A stretch of 64,000 bases of DNA from Isoetes taiwanensis (taxonomy: Eukaryota > Streptophyta > Lycopodiopsida > Isoetales > Isoetaceae). Numbering within the stretch: the stretch's first letter is position 1; each line of letters starts with the position of its first letter. Below, in pieces: positions 10,501 to 21,373 of this stretch. The notes below the pieces were generated by a model, which ran no database searches, was not told the origin of the DNA, and saw nothing but the letters and a program-made list of their open reading frames with translations. The translations under genes were made by a program, and so were the position numbers. The stretch covers positions 29,467,997 through 29,531,996 of the forward strand of contig JAJEKV010000006.1 of NCBI GenBank assembly GCA_021234155.1, given 5' to 3'.

Positions 10501-13500
10501 TCCAACTCTCTCTTGGACATAAGTCCTAACCACGGAAGCCACTTCCTATCGAGGACATCAATCCTGTCATCAAGGGCCACAACTGCATGGCCATGTAACT
10601 AGTCTGATTGGAGGATCGATATTTCAAAATGGAGTAGCAGGTCTTACTAGTTAGTAGAAAATCGATATTCCGAAATGGCCATGTACTAGTCTGATTGGAG
10701 GATCGATATTCCAAAATGGGATAGCAGTATCCATTTACTACTTTGCTGCCTTAGCAAAGAAACTTGCAAATCCAAATGTTTGGTAGGTGGATACTTAAAA
10801 TCCCAGATATTAAACTTAGAAACTGATAATACGTGGCAACTTGTACAACACCACAAGAAGACCTGAGATGCATATCACCCTTGCTTTCAGATTGACATTC
10901 ACTACCATTCCCCATAGCAATCACGACATTATGATCCTTCTCTAAATTAAATGGCTGATGTTCCAGTCGCATGCTTAGAAACACCAGAGTTCATCATGCA
11001 TTTAGTCGATTTAACTTGCTGAGTTACCGGGATATTGATAGAAGAAAGATAAATATTATCCTCATTAAGGTCATATTCATATGTCATATTAAGTGTCCAT
11101 TGCTGAAAAGTAGAAAGAGAATGGCTGCACCGGAAATATGATGAGTTACTGAGGAGATGAAGCTTGGGTTTGAGATGAGCTTTGAAGGTTGTTTGAACTT
11201 TAGAAATGCCCTTTGTAGTGACAAGCATAGCAAGTGACTTGTGATCTGTCTTGGGTCTATCAGACATTCTTGGCTTTATAGCTTGTAGTCGCTTTCGTTT
11301 ATAAACAGACACTGCTACATTCAATGGTGTCATGTAGATTCTAACTCCACCAGCAGATTCTGAATTTGATTGAACGGCGAAGTAGCTCCCTGCTGAGTTT
11401 GTACCTTTATACAATCAGCTCTTCTTTTGAAGTTTTTAGCTTAGAGGATAAGCTAGAATTCCAGCACAACAATCTAGAGTAAGTTGTTCCATTTGCTCTT
11501 TGACAATTTGTTGCTTTGCCAACCCAGTAACGGCACATGTATCTCAAGATGATTCTCAAGCTTCATTAACTTTTTACAAAATCTTATTTGACGTCACAGA
11601 TCTGAGTCTAATACAGACTTCAAACAGTGAAGTGCCTATCTGGTTTAGCTATAGGATCCCAGTTTTTCTTCAAAACTCACTTCAAAACAAGCAATCCAAG
11701 ATAAATTTCAAAGAATGCCCTCCAAGAATGATAGTTATTATCTTCTAAAAGATGATTAAAGGTAATCTTCAATGGATTTAATCCAACCATACTTCTTGAC
11801 CAGAAAATCCAAATCGAACAGTGAAAGACAGTGAAAATGACATCAAGAATCAGCCTAGTAACCCTGCCACCACAAATTAGAGCACTAGCTCCTATTTTGA
11901 GGATCAAACCCGACCTTCTAAAGCTATGCAGGCCAGCTCAACTCCAAGCAAGATATCCCTATTTAAGCTTGAAAATAGCACTATCTTACCTCTCTGCAGA
12001 GAAAGATTAAAATCTCCACTACTACTCGCCAGATCTTTCCAAAACTGATGCAGCGGACAGCTAACACTAATCCGACTTAGATCCCAAGCGAACTCGAACA
12101 AATTTCAATAGGTGAGAGAGATATTCCATATCAAATGGTCTACAAGCCCTGCGGTCTGATACCATTTTGATGTAAGAAACCTTTAGAAAAAGTTTAAGTG
12201 CACACTCACAACACTTTTTTGATTGGAAAACTTGGTGAGTTTAGAGTTTAGAGTAGTGTTATTAAGTTTAGAGTTAGAGTGACTTTTCTATACTTTAACA
12301 CTAAGGCATCGAGATTAATGATCCATACACAACAGCCAATACTGAAGAGGCATAAGTGCCAAGAAGGAAGAATATTGGAACTTGACTATAGTTAAATCAA
12401 AAGTGGTGCTGTATTTGAAAACTTAATGCAACTTGTCATGTAGCCTAGCCATGGCCCCTCTACATATGTTAATTATACATGCACGGCCTGGGTTCCAACT
12501 TTAACTTTCACCAGTTCAAATTGGACACTGTAAAACTTCTTTTGAAGCTTACAAATCTTTCCTCGCTGGTAACAGGGATGGAAGACTAGTAAGAACATAG
12601 CCCAGAGCAAACATAGTAATCCATGGAACAAGAAAGATGATTGCACAGTCCAAATAGTACTTACTGTCAAAGTAAAATAACGTGCATTTGGCCCTAGGAG
12701 AATATTTCGTGATATGTGATCAGTCATCTGCGCATTGCTCATGTCTATGCTTTGCAATGCCCTTCTTATTTTTTGAAACTCTACGCCTTTTTCCTCTCCC
12801 TCCTACACATTAATAAGACATAAAAATATCAACCAGAACCTAGACTTTCCAAAGTTTTAAGCCATTACATAAGGTATATAAAATAACCTTAGACTTCTCC
12901 ATGCACTGGATTGGGTGTCTTTGCTTTCAAGAGAGCCCGTCCAATCATCGGACACTACTGAATTAGCACATTTGTTTTCCAGTTGTTGCAGTTTCTTGTC
13001 AAAAGTTTCTATTGCTTCAAGCCTGTCAAATATAACGTGTTCATCTAATGCCATAAATATATATGGCTACATAATATTTAGAAAAAACATGCATGTCTTT
13101 TAAACATATCCAAAGAGCCTAACTTAGGCGGCATTTTACTCGCTTTTAGACACCTTCTGTTGTGCGTGCACAAAAGTGAATGTTTGGCAGACCTGGAAGT
13201 ATGGACGGAATTTGAGACAGGCTCAGATTCCTGGCAGTACAATCTACCTTTCCAAAGTCTATCACAGTCAATGAAATAGAGGTAGAAGGAATATCTGTTA
13301 CAATACAAAAGTGGTGATAATTTAACACAATTCACAGCCAGAATTAAAAATACTATCATGACTAGCCATAATTAAAAATACTATCATGACTGCTCATGTC
13401 TGTATGCTCCCAACTCTTTAAATCTTATTGGGATCTTCACAAAAAGGGAACTCAAGAAGATCTTAAAGAGCAAACCTCTTAATCGAAGTTGATTGACAAT

Positions 13501-15442
13501 GAAGAATGTGCCTGATCCTGCATAGGTATCTACTGTATCCACATTTTTTATTGCAATAGAAGGCAAGTCCACAATTCTTTATGCAAATGGATGCATAAAG
13601 ATTTTTACCAAAAGGTATACATGTTCTTATCTCCTTTCAACCTTAAGGAAAGGAAAGAATGTGTTGACCATAATCATTTCCAACACTTATACAATCTCCC
13701 ATGTGGATGGAAATTCTGCCACTGCCAAGGAAAACTGTTGAATGGATGAGAAGCAAACCAGTTCAATCATATAGAGACATTTTAAGATTTCTTTTGTGAT
13801 GACAGTTAATGAGAAGTCAAACATTGTGCAATCCATGTAAGAATTTACAAGTAAAATGCAAAGCTTTTACCTTGCATCAAAAATGGATTTCATCGAGAAG
13901 TTTTTATTGGTTATCTAATTAACATCTTAGAAAAATCGTCCTTGCGTACCCCTTTTTTATCTTCTCCGATTCCACTTGGGTTGTATCATCAATATGCCTT
14001 CTATCCTAATGTCATTAAATATTGATACTTAGCCAAGCAAAAACAATCCTAAAACATAATTATAATTCTTATTTTAATTATTCCTCTTCAATATTTAACA
14101 TGTTCCTTTTGAACAACATCCAAGTAACTGCCCTTTATGGCTATATCATTAACCTTCTCAATTCTGATTGAAATCCATGTGTATAGACAAGGTTATGAAA
14201 GTATATTCATCTACACAAAGAACTACATTCCTATATGATGATACTCATTTATAAAGAAACACATCCCTATATGGCACTGGTTGAAGCCAATAGCAGAATA
14301 TGGCACTGGTTGAAGCCAATAGCAGAATATGAAGTTCCAGCCTCCATTAAAGCGATAGAAGGCAGGAAGGATACTCTTGATAAAGCACCAGTTTAATAAA
14401 GCTTTTTTACTTGTAGCAAGCTTGGACATGCTTCCCAACATTGGTGATGTCGTGATGTTTAGGTTCAATTGTCAAACAACAGGCTTTCAATCCTCTAGAG
14501 CCACTTTATGATGTACTATCTCACTCTTAACAACAATGGAAAAACATACCTTGCATTAATGTGTTTAAGTGTCTCAGATTTGAGGCGCATTGCAAGGAAC
14601 GTTAGACATAACAGATGTGTCGCAGAAGTAAGATAATATAAGAAGGAAAAGAAACAAATGCAATGTTGTAAAATGTCTTAGCATATTGAAGATGTACGCC
14701 TTGTTGCTAACATTCAATACAGCGATAACAGAAAGCAGAAAACTCTTGGATACTAATAAGACAAGGGGGAACTTCAAAAAGAAGAAAACTTCGTCCCATG
14801 ACTTTGTGGCATGATGGATCAGATGGTGACAATTTCTCATTTAGATTCACATGCATGGGTGAAAATGAAAGAAACCAATGTAAAGCTTGTTATTTGCAGA
14901 ATTTAAGTCTTTCACAGCATACCTTCTCAATGAGTTGTAGCCTTGACGTGCTCTTTTGTCTCATGTCCTCAAGAAAACTCTGGATCTCTGCTATGATTAT
15001 TTGCCTGTTCTTATCTGCACCAAAGTTCTCCTTCCATGTTCGCCTAAAGGTTTGTTCCTCTATGTTAGTGCATTGCATACCATCCTCACTTGTTCTTTTT
15101 TCCTCTTCGTCTTTCATCAAAATAGAATCTGAATCCACGATAACCTGCTGATGTTGCAAAGAGCTAGAACATCCCTCCATTTGCCAATTCAGTCTATTAT
15201 CATACAACTCAAACTTATCTTCAAACAAAGCATCATCAGATGGGCTTGAATCAGAACCATCTTCACCATGTCCATCCTGAATTGTCTCAGTTGATTTGTT
15301 CTCGTGAAGAATGTCTTGTTTTACTAAAGAATCAAATGCCTCGGCATTGCAATCAAGATGCAATTCATCCAAGCATCTAATTTCTAATTTATTTTTTAGA
15401 GAATTACCCTCTTCTACAGCTTCCTCTGCAGCTCCACCCATT
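7063..15442 (-). CDS. Multi-exon plant gene of unknown function, about 8.4 kb, probably still coding
   Basis: I do not recognise the family. Exons supported by open frame plus GT/AG sites are 15442-14923 (start MGGAAEEAVEEG), 13044-12888, 12802-12665, 10351-10259, 10112-9957, 7539-7347, 7284-7208 and 7140-7063 (ending HYTPSLRSISIEA then TGA). Less certain exon-like pieces lie at 14572-14550, 13573-13470, 13258-13193 and 10582-10500. The protein is acidic and charged with heptad-like stretches (RLEAIETFDKKLQQLE; EIERRLRQLKQ), suggesting coiled coils. Three consecutive exons (138, 93 and 156 bp) are multiples of three and in phase, arguing for real selection. Exon 7539-7347 needs one frame change near 7485, so either a lesion or an undetected boundary exists. 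Introns hold copia sequence. An AG directly upstream of the ATG (about 15457) hints at a 5' UTR intron. Confidence 0.6.
7780..7828 (-). repeat. Polypurine tract and start of the copia 3' LTR
   Basis: On the minus strand, CTTTAGAGGGGG (7828-7817) is followed by TGTTAAGAG at 7816. About 37 bp of LTR similarity (to GAGTGA...AACTC) continues before the match to the 5' LTR fades. The rest of this LTR appears deleted or diverged. Confidence 0.65.
7817..9850 (-). pseudogene. Copia integrase C-terminus, reverse transcriptase and RNase H remnants
   Basis: 9850-9454 has the LPT.AL..QTPFHPLFGRK then LRVFGSLAYSGIP pattern of copia integrase ends. 9157-8969 has the HHDPHLYS and WR.AM.AEL-like reverse transcriptase start. 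8530-8330 has NPFDAGTKL and YKKLVGSLL, the end of reverse transcriptase. 8290-7830 shows an RNase H path (DADHA, KADYSSIKAE, LDNSG) and finally DGMTKPLIGSEF, the usual TKPL ending. Stops and frameshifts are frequent, and the YVDD site itself is not preserved. Confidence 0.8.
9957..10112 (-). CDS. Internal exon of the unknown minus-strand gene, between copia halves
   Basis: The exon lies between an acceptor after a T-rich stretch (tttacaagcag) and a ttcag/gttgtc donor. The 156 bp make exactly 52 open codons, starting AFDLDTEEASRLAEIDARLE and containing a CPQCC cluster. The second half looks less protein-like than the first, so the donor could lie earlier. Confidence 0.5.
10259..10351 (-). CDS. 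Internal exon of the unknown minus-strand gene, between copia halves
   Basis: The acceptor is atatttttag and the donor gtaaga. The 93 bp make exactly 31 codons of acidic sequence (PEEDALVEEILQQPDTYDES). No similarity to copia proteins is visible. Confidence 0.6.
10590..10723. repeat. About 45-bp direct repeat
   Basis: Two copies of the segment containing ctagtctgattggaggatcg (10602-10636 and 10687-10723 regions) lie about 86 bp apart and are nearly identical. Confidence 0.85.
10770..11907 (-). pseudogene. Copia gag and protease remnants
   Basis: The gag start shows NNYHSWRAF, the hallmark of the UBN2/Retrotran_gag family, near 11700. After a Lys-rich stretch, MNSGVSKHATG near 10985 corresponds to the D-S-G protease motif with Asp replaced by Asn. 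The following block (VVIAMGNGSECQ..., LSLISGILSIH) matches the region after protease that precedes integrase. Two frames are needed. Confidence 0.7.
12153..12164 (-). other. Primer-binding site of the copia element (initiator tRNA-Met type)
   Basis: The minus strand reads TGGTATCAGACC, 11 of 12 bases complementary to the 3' end of plant initiator tRNA-Met. This is the usual copia primer. It is of normal length, in contrast to the 47-nt form at 2658-2704. Confidence 0.85.
12171..12300 (-). repeat. 5' LTR of the copia element (about 130 bp)
   Basis: On the minus strand it begins TGTTAAAG and ends TTTCTTACA, six bases before the primer-binding site. The start matches the sequence following the polypurine tract at the other end of the element (TGTTAAGAG...TCACTCTAACTC). 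Short LTRs of this size are known for some copia lineages. Confidence 0.7.
12665..12802 (-). CDS. Internal exon of the unknown minus-strand gene
   Basis: The exon has a good acceptor (taatgtgtag) and a consensus donor (gtaagt). Its 138 bp make exactly 46 codons, beginning EGEEKGVEFQKIRRALQ and including SNAQMTDHISRN. It is directly followed downstream by intron sequence that contains the 5' end of the copia element. Confidence 0.65.
12888..13044 (-). CDS. Internal exon of the unknown minus-strand gene
   Basis: The exon lies between a ...cattag acceptor and a ctaag/gttatt donor. It reads DEHVIFDRLEAIETFDKK and continues to a Ser/Thr-rich end (SLESKDTQSSAWRS). The charged, Leu-spaced pattern suggests a helix or coiled coil. 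At 157 bp it carries one or two codon bases over to its neighbours. Confidence 0.65.
14269..14326. repeat. Perfect 29-bp tandem duplication
   Basis: The unit beginning atatggcactggttgaagcc occurs twice without a difference (14269-14297, 14298-14326), implying a recent event in an intron-like region of the unknown gene. Confidence 0.95.
14923..15442 (-). CDS. Exon 1 of the unknown minus-strand gene
   Basis: A continuous 173-codon frame from ATG (15442) ends at a GTATGC donor just below 14923. It is Ser/Asp/Glu-rich in the middle (HGEDGSDSSPSDDALFEDKF) and more helical toward the end (IIIAEIQSFLEDMRQKS). The start is chosen because the next upstream frame is short and an intron-like AG precedes the ATG. 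The frame remains open upstream to 15519, so an earlier coding exon is possible. Confidence 0.7.
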
Positions 15443-15823
15443 TTCTGAAGTCCAACTGCCAAGTTCAAGGTACATAAAATAATATCAGCCAACTTAGTGC
15501 TGCTAGTGCACAACCACAATCAATTTGAACGCTACTGCCAATCGGTTATACAAAGGTAAGTCAGGCTCTTAAGTTCAGACACACAGTAGTACATTAACAG
15601 TTGTGATCCCAACAAGAACAGTTTAAAAAAATTCTTCATTTCCGCATGAGCAAATACAAGATTCCATATATGTAACGATTCAATGTTCGGACAAACAGAA
15701 GAATTTGATGCTTTGAGAACTCACAAGAATCCAAAAGCTTTTTTATGACACAGAATTGGAAGATAATAATGCATCAAGCACATCAAAATCAAGCAAGACA
15801 TAAGCATAAAATAAAATAAAAAG

Positions 15824-15850
15824 AAAAAAAAAAAAAAAAAAAAAAAAAAA
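15824..15850. repeat. Poly(A) tract, 27 bases
   Basis: An uninterrupted A run follows an (aaaat)n-like lead-in. It could be the tail of a retroposed sequence, but no target-site duplication was identified. Confidence 0.8.
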
Positions 15851-15962
15851 CCACCAGTAAAATTAACACATCAACATCAAGAGAAACATAAGCAATGAAA
15901 TTAATTGAGATCTTAGGAAAAAGACTTTTATGCTGGCCAGGGAATGGCTTGCATTGTTTCTG

Positions 15963-16439
15963 TCAATGAGAGTGGTTTCTTATAGGTTATCGTGGTGGCC
16001 TTCAATGTCTCACGCTGGTCCTCCCGAAAGTACGAAAAAGGATTGTAACTAATTGTTTGCATAATATACTCATACTACACTAAGGTGAATTCTATGAACC
16101 ACGCATCTTATTATTTGTTACTGCTTGGGTTCATGGATTATTTGATTATTGCAGGCTGTGCCACATCCTGATCTATAGCTCCAAGAAATTGCTTTGGCAA
16201 GTAAGGGGGGATGGATTATGCAGGACACTAACTATTATCCTCCGTAAACTTTTTTCTGGTTTGAACAATTCTAGATATTGGTGGCATGATACTCCCAGAT
16301 AATGCAAGTGACTTGTTGCAATTTAAGGCTGGTTTGCCTTACTTTTTCTTGGGTGTAAAAGTTTGATAGCAAGCATGTCAAATCTAAGCCAATGTAAAAA
16401 TCTGTGCTGCAATCTTTTCAAGGTCGTGAAGGCGTATAA
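15963..16439. repeat. Copy 1 of a 0.47-kb direct duplication
   Basis: It matches 16904-17370 almost base for base, with a handful of substitutions and an 11-bp indel near 16375. Both copies begin at tcaatgagagtggtttctta and end at ggcgtataa. No gene is recognised inside it. Confidence 0.95.
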
Positions 16440-16903
16440 AGAGCAAGGTGAGGGATTCGGCCATACGTATTTAAAACAACAGAAAGATGACGCTGATCTG
16501 TTCATATGTGGCTCCTTATTTTTCCAAGCTCCATCATTAGAGTAGAGCTTGACATCCACATAAGACTGTGCTACAGCCAGATGTATCATTGCAGCCTCAT
16601 TCAAGTGCCTTCTGATCACTAAGCATCGGATTTTTTTCTGTACACAGAGGGCAATTGATAGAATGTGAATGATATTATGCAAGAACCTCTGCTCAAGCAA
16701 AACCGACAATAGATTTGAAGAGAAAGTAAGATAACCTTAAGATCAGATACAATATCAAATCTAGGTTTCCAAAATATACAGATCAGAGTATGATCTCAGA
16801 TTTGCATTCGCCCAACATATCTGTCTTCTGCATTTCTACGCTCGCCGCTATCAAGCGGGCTTTAGGGTATTCGGTTCGGCCACAACGCTTACATCTGGCT
16901 CCA

Positions 16904-17370
16904 TCAATGAGAGTGGTTTCTTATAGGTTATCATGGTGGCCTTCAATGTCTCACGCTGATCCTCCTGAAAGTACGAAAAAGGATTGTAACTAATTGTTTG
17001 CATAATATACTCATACTACACTAAGGTGAATTCTATGAACCACGCATCTTATTATTTGTTACTGCTTGGGTTCATGGATTATTTGATTATTGCAGGCTGT
17101 GCCACATCCTGATCTACATAGCTCCAAGAAATTGCTTTGGCAAGGTAAGGGGGATGGATTATGAAGGACACTAACTATTATCCTCCGTAAACTTTTGCTG
17201 GTTTGAAATAATTCTAGATATTGGTGGCATGATACTGCCAGATAATGCAAGTGACTTGTTGCAATTTAAGGCTGGTTTGCCTTACTTTTTCTTGGGTGTA
17301 AAAGTTTGATAGCATCTAAGCCAATGTAAAAATCTGTGCAGCAATCTTTAAAGGTGGTTAAGGCGTATAA
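16904..17370. repeat. Copy 2 of a 0.47-kb direct duplication
   Basis: This is the second copy, 941 bp downstream of the first in the same orientation. The intervening 464 bp is not duplicated. Confidence 0.95.
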
Positions 17371-17609
17371 CGACCTTCAGGACAATTCTGTCTCATATCA
17401 TCAGCCACAACACATCTCAGACTCGCCATTGGTGCAGCACCATATGGGACGAATGGCGTCCGCTTGAAGATGAAGTTTTTGAAGGATGAAAGTTTCCAAG
17501 CTGCTTGTAGGGGTATTTGGTCATAAGCATTCGTGGAATGGCAGGAATCAATAAAATATTTGGCCAAATACTCCATAATATTCTCACTCTTAGCAGGTTG
17601 TTTGTCCAT
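17358..17609 (-). other. Open frame of 83 codons, possible exon or chance
   Basis: The frame has mixed, protein-like composition (for example DQIPLQAAWKLSSFKNFIF). I recognise no family and see no clear splice sites. Its 3' end overlaps the end of duplication copy 2. Confidence 0.2.
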
Positions 17610-17701
17610 TTTCCCTAAACTAAACCAGTGGTCTTATTCTTGTATTTCTTTTGCATATCCTATGTTTGGTTCACAATTGTTTTACTACTGTTTATCTTGC
17701 C

Positions 17702-17745
17702 TTGCAGGTCATGGAGCTTGGTTCTTGCAGGTCATGGAGCTTGCT
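17702..17745. repeat. 22-bp tandem duplication
   Basis: The unit ttgcaggtcatggagcttg(gtt) is repeated twice. Confidence 0.85.
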
Positions 17746-17759
17746 TCCCTTTGGCACCA

Positions 17760-19390
17760 GCACAAAATAGAGTGATTTTATCATTGCAAACTAAAACAAG
17801 TCGATTGAAGCCTGTTATGATCGGAACATAGGTTGCCAAGATGAACCGGATGTATTTGAAACAATGATTTGCGATGGGTTATCAGCTTTGCTCCTTATGA
17901 GAAATGGATTACAGTGGTTCTGAAGGTTGAAGCCATTTTATGGCAAAGAGTACACATGAATAAATGGCCAATGTTCTTCGGAATAAGTTTGTGAACGTTC
18001 TACTCCACAATGTCCTCAAATAAGGAATTGAACATTTGTTTTCTTATGTTATCAATATTAGGCCGCCTCAAGACAATGCATCCCTGTTAGTTGGAGAAGT
18101 CGGCTTGAAGAGGATATGAAAGGACTTCTAGCATAAGATAATAAGAGACATATCTAAGAGGTTTTTTCCTGTTGTCTATGACATATGCTTAACCAGGGGA
18201 CAAGTTTCCACATACTGAGTCCATGTGTCGGCTTGCAGTTTCTCTTTGCAAATAATGTCGAATGATGATTTAGAATCCTATATGTTTCAATCATAGTTAG
18301 AAGTTAGGAGTTAGCTAACGCCTGACGTATAATAACGTCTAACTAGCTATTCTCAAACATACTAACGCCGTTAGTTTCAGCCAAAAAAAAAAAATCATGC
18401 GAATATAATATATCATCTAGACTAATTTTAGCACGTAGATTACGAATTTGCAATAAAAAAAAACTAAACTAGTACTCTATCTTATCCCAATCACAGTTGC
18501 AATGTTAATATAAACCTGTCACAGTTGCTAGAGGAGAGAGCTTTAAGCCTGCCATTTAATCTCTACTCAATCATTTGATTCCATTGGCTTTTGCCACAGT
18601 TTTTCTCTTAAGGCCATTGATGTTATCACAGTTTGACGTGCTCTGATGAAAAATCAATCTTGCAGGAAGGCTTTTTCCAATGGCTGAAATGTACAAGTGG
18701 TTATCCTATGGAAATGGTTGGCCTTCGTTCACATTTTAAGAACATAGTTTTGGGTACAGGACTCTTCTAATCATGCCTAGATTTGACTGTGCAGATGGGA
18801 AGCATCCTGGATGTGACTCGTCTTTCTTCAGCAGAAGGGAGAAACAAGACCATAGCCTAGCTCTCTTATTAGCCTCGATAGCATTATAGAAAACCCTTAC
18901 CTCTGCAGACTGAGTGAGACGAATCACATCAATAGTAGAACTGAAGAAGACTGAGAGTCTGACTCTGAGACACACAACAGAGACCTCGATGGCTCATCCT
19001 CGATTTTGGGCAGGATCCGCCCCTCTGGCCGCCAAAACAACCGCACCACAGGCTTCGGGAGGGAAAAATGAACACAGGGTTTTTTTTTTTTTTTTAGCAC
19101 GCCAGCCTAACCAAGCGTGCAACCCTCCCTACGATTCTAGGCTATCCACGTATTAGTTCCAAATCAGCAAAATGTGAGGTGGCATGTCCTGCACCTTTAG
19201 ATGCTGTGTTTTACAAATCAATGGCGGAGGAAATTAGAAAATTGGGCAAAAAAAAATGGAACGGAGATGGAGAAGGTCGCGAAATAACTCCCTCCTTGCA
19301 TCGAGCCTTTATTTTTATGCTTTCGCTCGTCCAAAACCGAGATCGTGCATTCCCATTTGTACCGAGATCGTGCATTACGTTTGCAAGTTT
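17760..19390. other. No recognised gene
   Basis: Both strands were scanned without finding a protein family. A poly(T) run lies at about 19079-19094. Short open frames near 18736-19156 lack motifs. Confidence 0.4.
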
Positions 19391-19394
19391 GTAG

Positions 19395-19658
19395 TTGTTG
19401 TAATTGTAAAGCTATCTACATTAAAAATCATAGCCCTGTTCAATGATTCAGATGCACGACGTATTTTCATCTGCCCTTTAGTGATTGATGGCTCTCGCCC
19501 TTTAGGGTTGAATGAAGAAAAGAAAGGTCTGTCTTAAATTTCTCTCTGGTATTGTTTGCATACAAATCAAGCATATTTTCTAGGTATTGCCGTGTAATTG
19601 TTGTAATTGTAAAGCTATCTACATTAAAAATCCTAGCCCTGTCCAATGATTCAGAAGC
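19395..19658. repeat. Direct repeat of about 60 bp (19395-19455 and 19598-19658)
   Basis: Both copies read ttgttgtaattgtaaagcta onward through aatgattcag, with about three differences. Confidence 0.85.
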
Positions 19659-20537
19659 AACGAAGGTTTAGACGATTGAAGATGTCAATTAGCGGGTTTC
19701 ATAGTCTTTTTCGCATTAAACATTTCTTGTTTTTGTAGGTGCATTCATCCAGGTGTTTGATTTGTAGACGATTTCTTCAACGAAAACATATTCTTCCGTA
19801 AGTTTTTTGATGCTTTTTTTTCGTTGCAACTCTGGAAATATGATTTAATTTATCTTGCTATAATCAGTTCCATGTATTCCCATGGAATTATCTGTACTTG
19901 AAAATCATCCGTGATGGCTTAGATGTCAATGAACAAAATCCGAGCAGCAGTCCAAGCCATGCCAAATATAATGTACAAGCCATGCCAAATATTTCCTGCA
20001 TGAGCATATTTTGTTACCTGCTTATCATAGCTGTCTAGATCACATGGATTAGTCTGCCAAATAAGGTCCAAAGCCTTAACTTTTCCCAATAGATATACTC
20101 AGCAGCTTGAAACATAACTTGGGTATAGAAAATGCATGCCTCTAGTCAATATGATTTCCGAAAAATATGGTTTCACTGAGAAAAATGCAGTTCTGAAAAG
20201 CCATGGCATTAGCTGGGCACAAATATTTTACTCCATTCTAATGCTCTGCATAGGCTTCAAAATAGCAACACGCATAATCTTGTCTGCCTCTAATCTATAA
20301 TGAGGCAGCTATAATGCGGCAGCGAAAAACTCTTGTCTACATGCTCATCTAGATAAGGAATAAAAAGGCAACGAACTTTCATAAATATATTTTAATAAAG
20401 ACTTTGCACTCTCAGAGCCTTGCTTGCTAGCGATTTGAATTTCACATCTAATTTGAGTAGGATTGTTGCTCTAGTTCTATGATAATCCCTGTCTTCATGT
20501 TCCTGGGCACGTTTATGATGTCAGTGGACTCTTTTGT

Positions 20538-20599
20538 CAGAGTAAATACACTTGTTTCAATTCTCGAACAGAGTAAATACACTTGTTTCGATTCTCCAA
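20538..20599. repeat. 31-bp tandem duplication
   Basis: The unit cagagtaaatacacttgttt... is present twice with two differences. Confidence 0.85.
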
Positions 20600-21310
20600 C
20601 ATCCACAATCATGCCTTCAAGGCTTTTGCCTTCGTTTCCATCTTCTTTTCTCCAATCTTACCCTGCATGACGAAATTTCTATCAAGGTTTAAAAATTATA
20701 GTGCGTTCCTGGTATTTTGCCAAACTTCTCTCCTGCCTGCAGCTCAATGCATTTCTCTCCAAGAAATACTCGTTGCGCAAGTTAGCATGCAAGCTGGCAA
20801 TACTTTCCATATGTGGTTTTCAGCAGGTACTTTACCCACTCAGTTTCCCATGGACAGCCATTCATGTGCGTGAAACTCTTTCAGAATAAACCCCATCCAT
20901 ATCCATCAAGCCAGCAACAAACGTTTGATCCATTGATTTTATCATTTCTAGCTTTGCAACAAAATCCCTGACCACATTGAATAGCTTCAAGCCATGTTCC
21001 TGGTATAGAAATATGGACTGTCTATTCACAGGCAAATGCATCCATTGGTCCCATTGGCATCCCTTCAGCAAGAATCTCTGATCTTGCCTCACCCCATTTT
21101 TCCATGATAGCCCAGATCATTTTCCAGATTGCATCTCAGGAACCTCTCATCTTGGCCACCACTGCAAGTGGCAAGTCTATTTCACTTTGTCATTTTCGTG
21201 CCAAAGCTTCATAGCACACCTAATCCATATGCTACTTCTCCTCTGTTCTTAAATTTTCCTAATACATAGAGCTCTCTCCTTCAATAGCCAACACACTCAG
21301 ATACTGTATT

Positions 21311-21373
21311 ACATAGAGAGAAAAGTCAAGAAAGCCAACACACTCTGACATAGAGAGAAAAGTCAAGAACACA
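21311..21373. repeat. Direct repeat of acatagagagaaaagtcaag
   Basis: Two copies lie about 40 bp apart, each next to an acacact motif. Confidence 0.8.

Larger units (their letters stand above)
7780..12300 (-). mobile_element. Degenerate Ty1/copia element in two parts (12300-10730 and 9860-7780)
   Basis: In minus-strand order: 5' LTR (12300-12171), primer-binding site (12164-12153), gag (LEDNNYHSWRAFFEIYL, about 11700), and protease (MNSGVSKHATG, about 10985) with its downstream region (NLLSI-like block, about 10800). Host-like exons follow (10582-9957). The order then resumes with integrase C-terminal part (9850-9454), reverse transcriptase (9160-8300), RNase H (8290-7830), polypurine tract and the start of the 3' LTR. 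The integrase zinc-binding and core domains are missing, exactly where the host exons lie. Many stops make it inactive. Confidence 0.8.
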
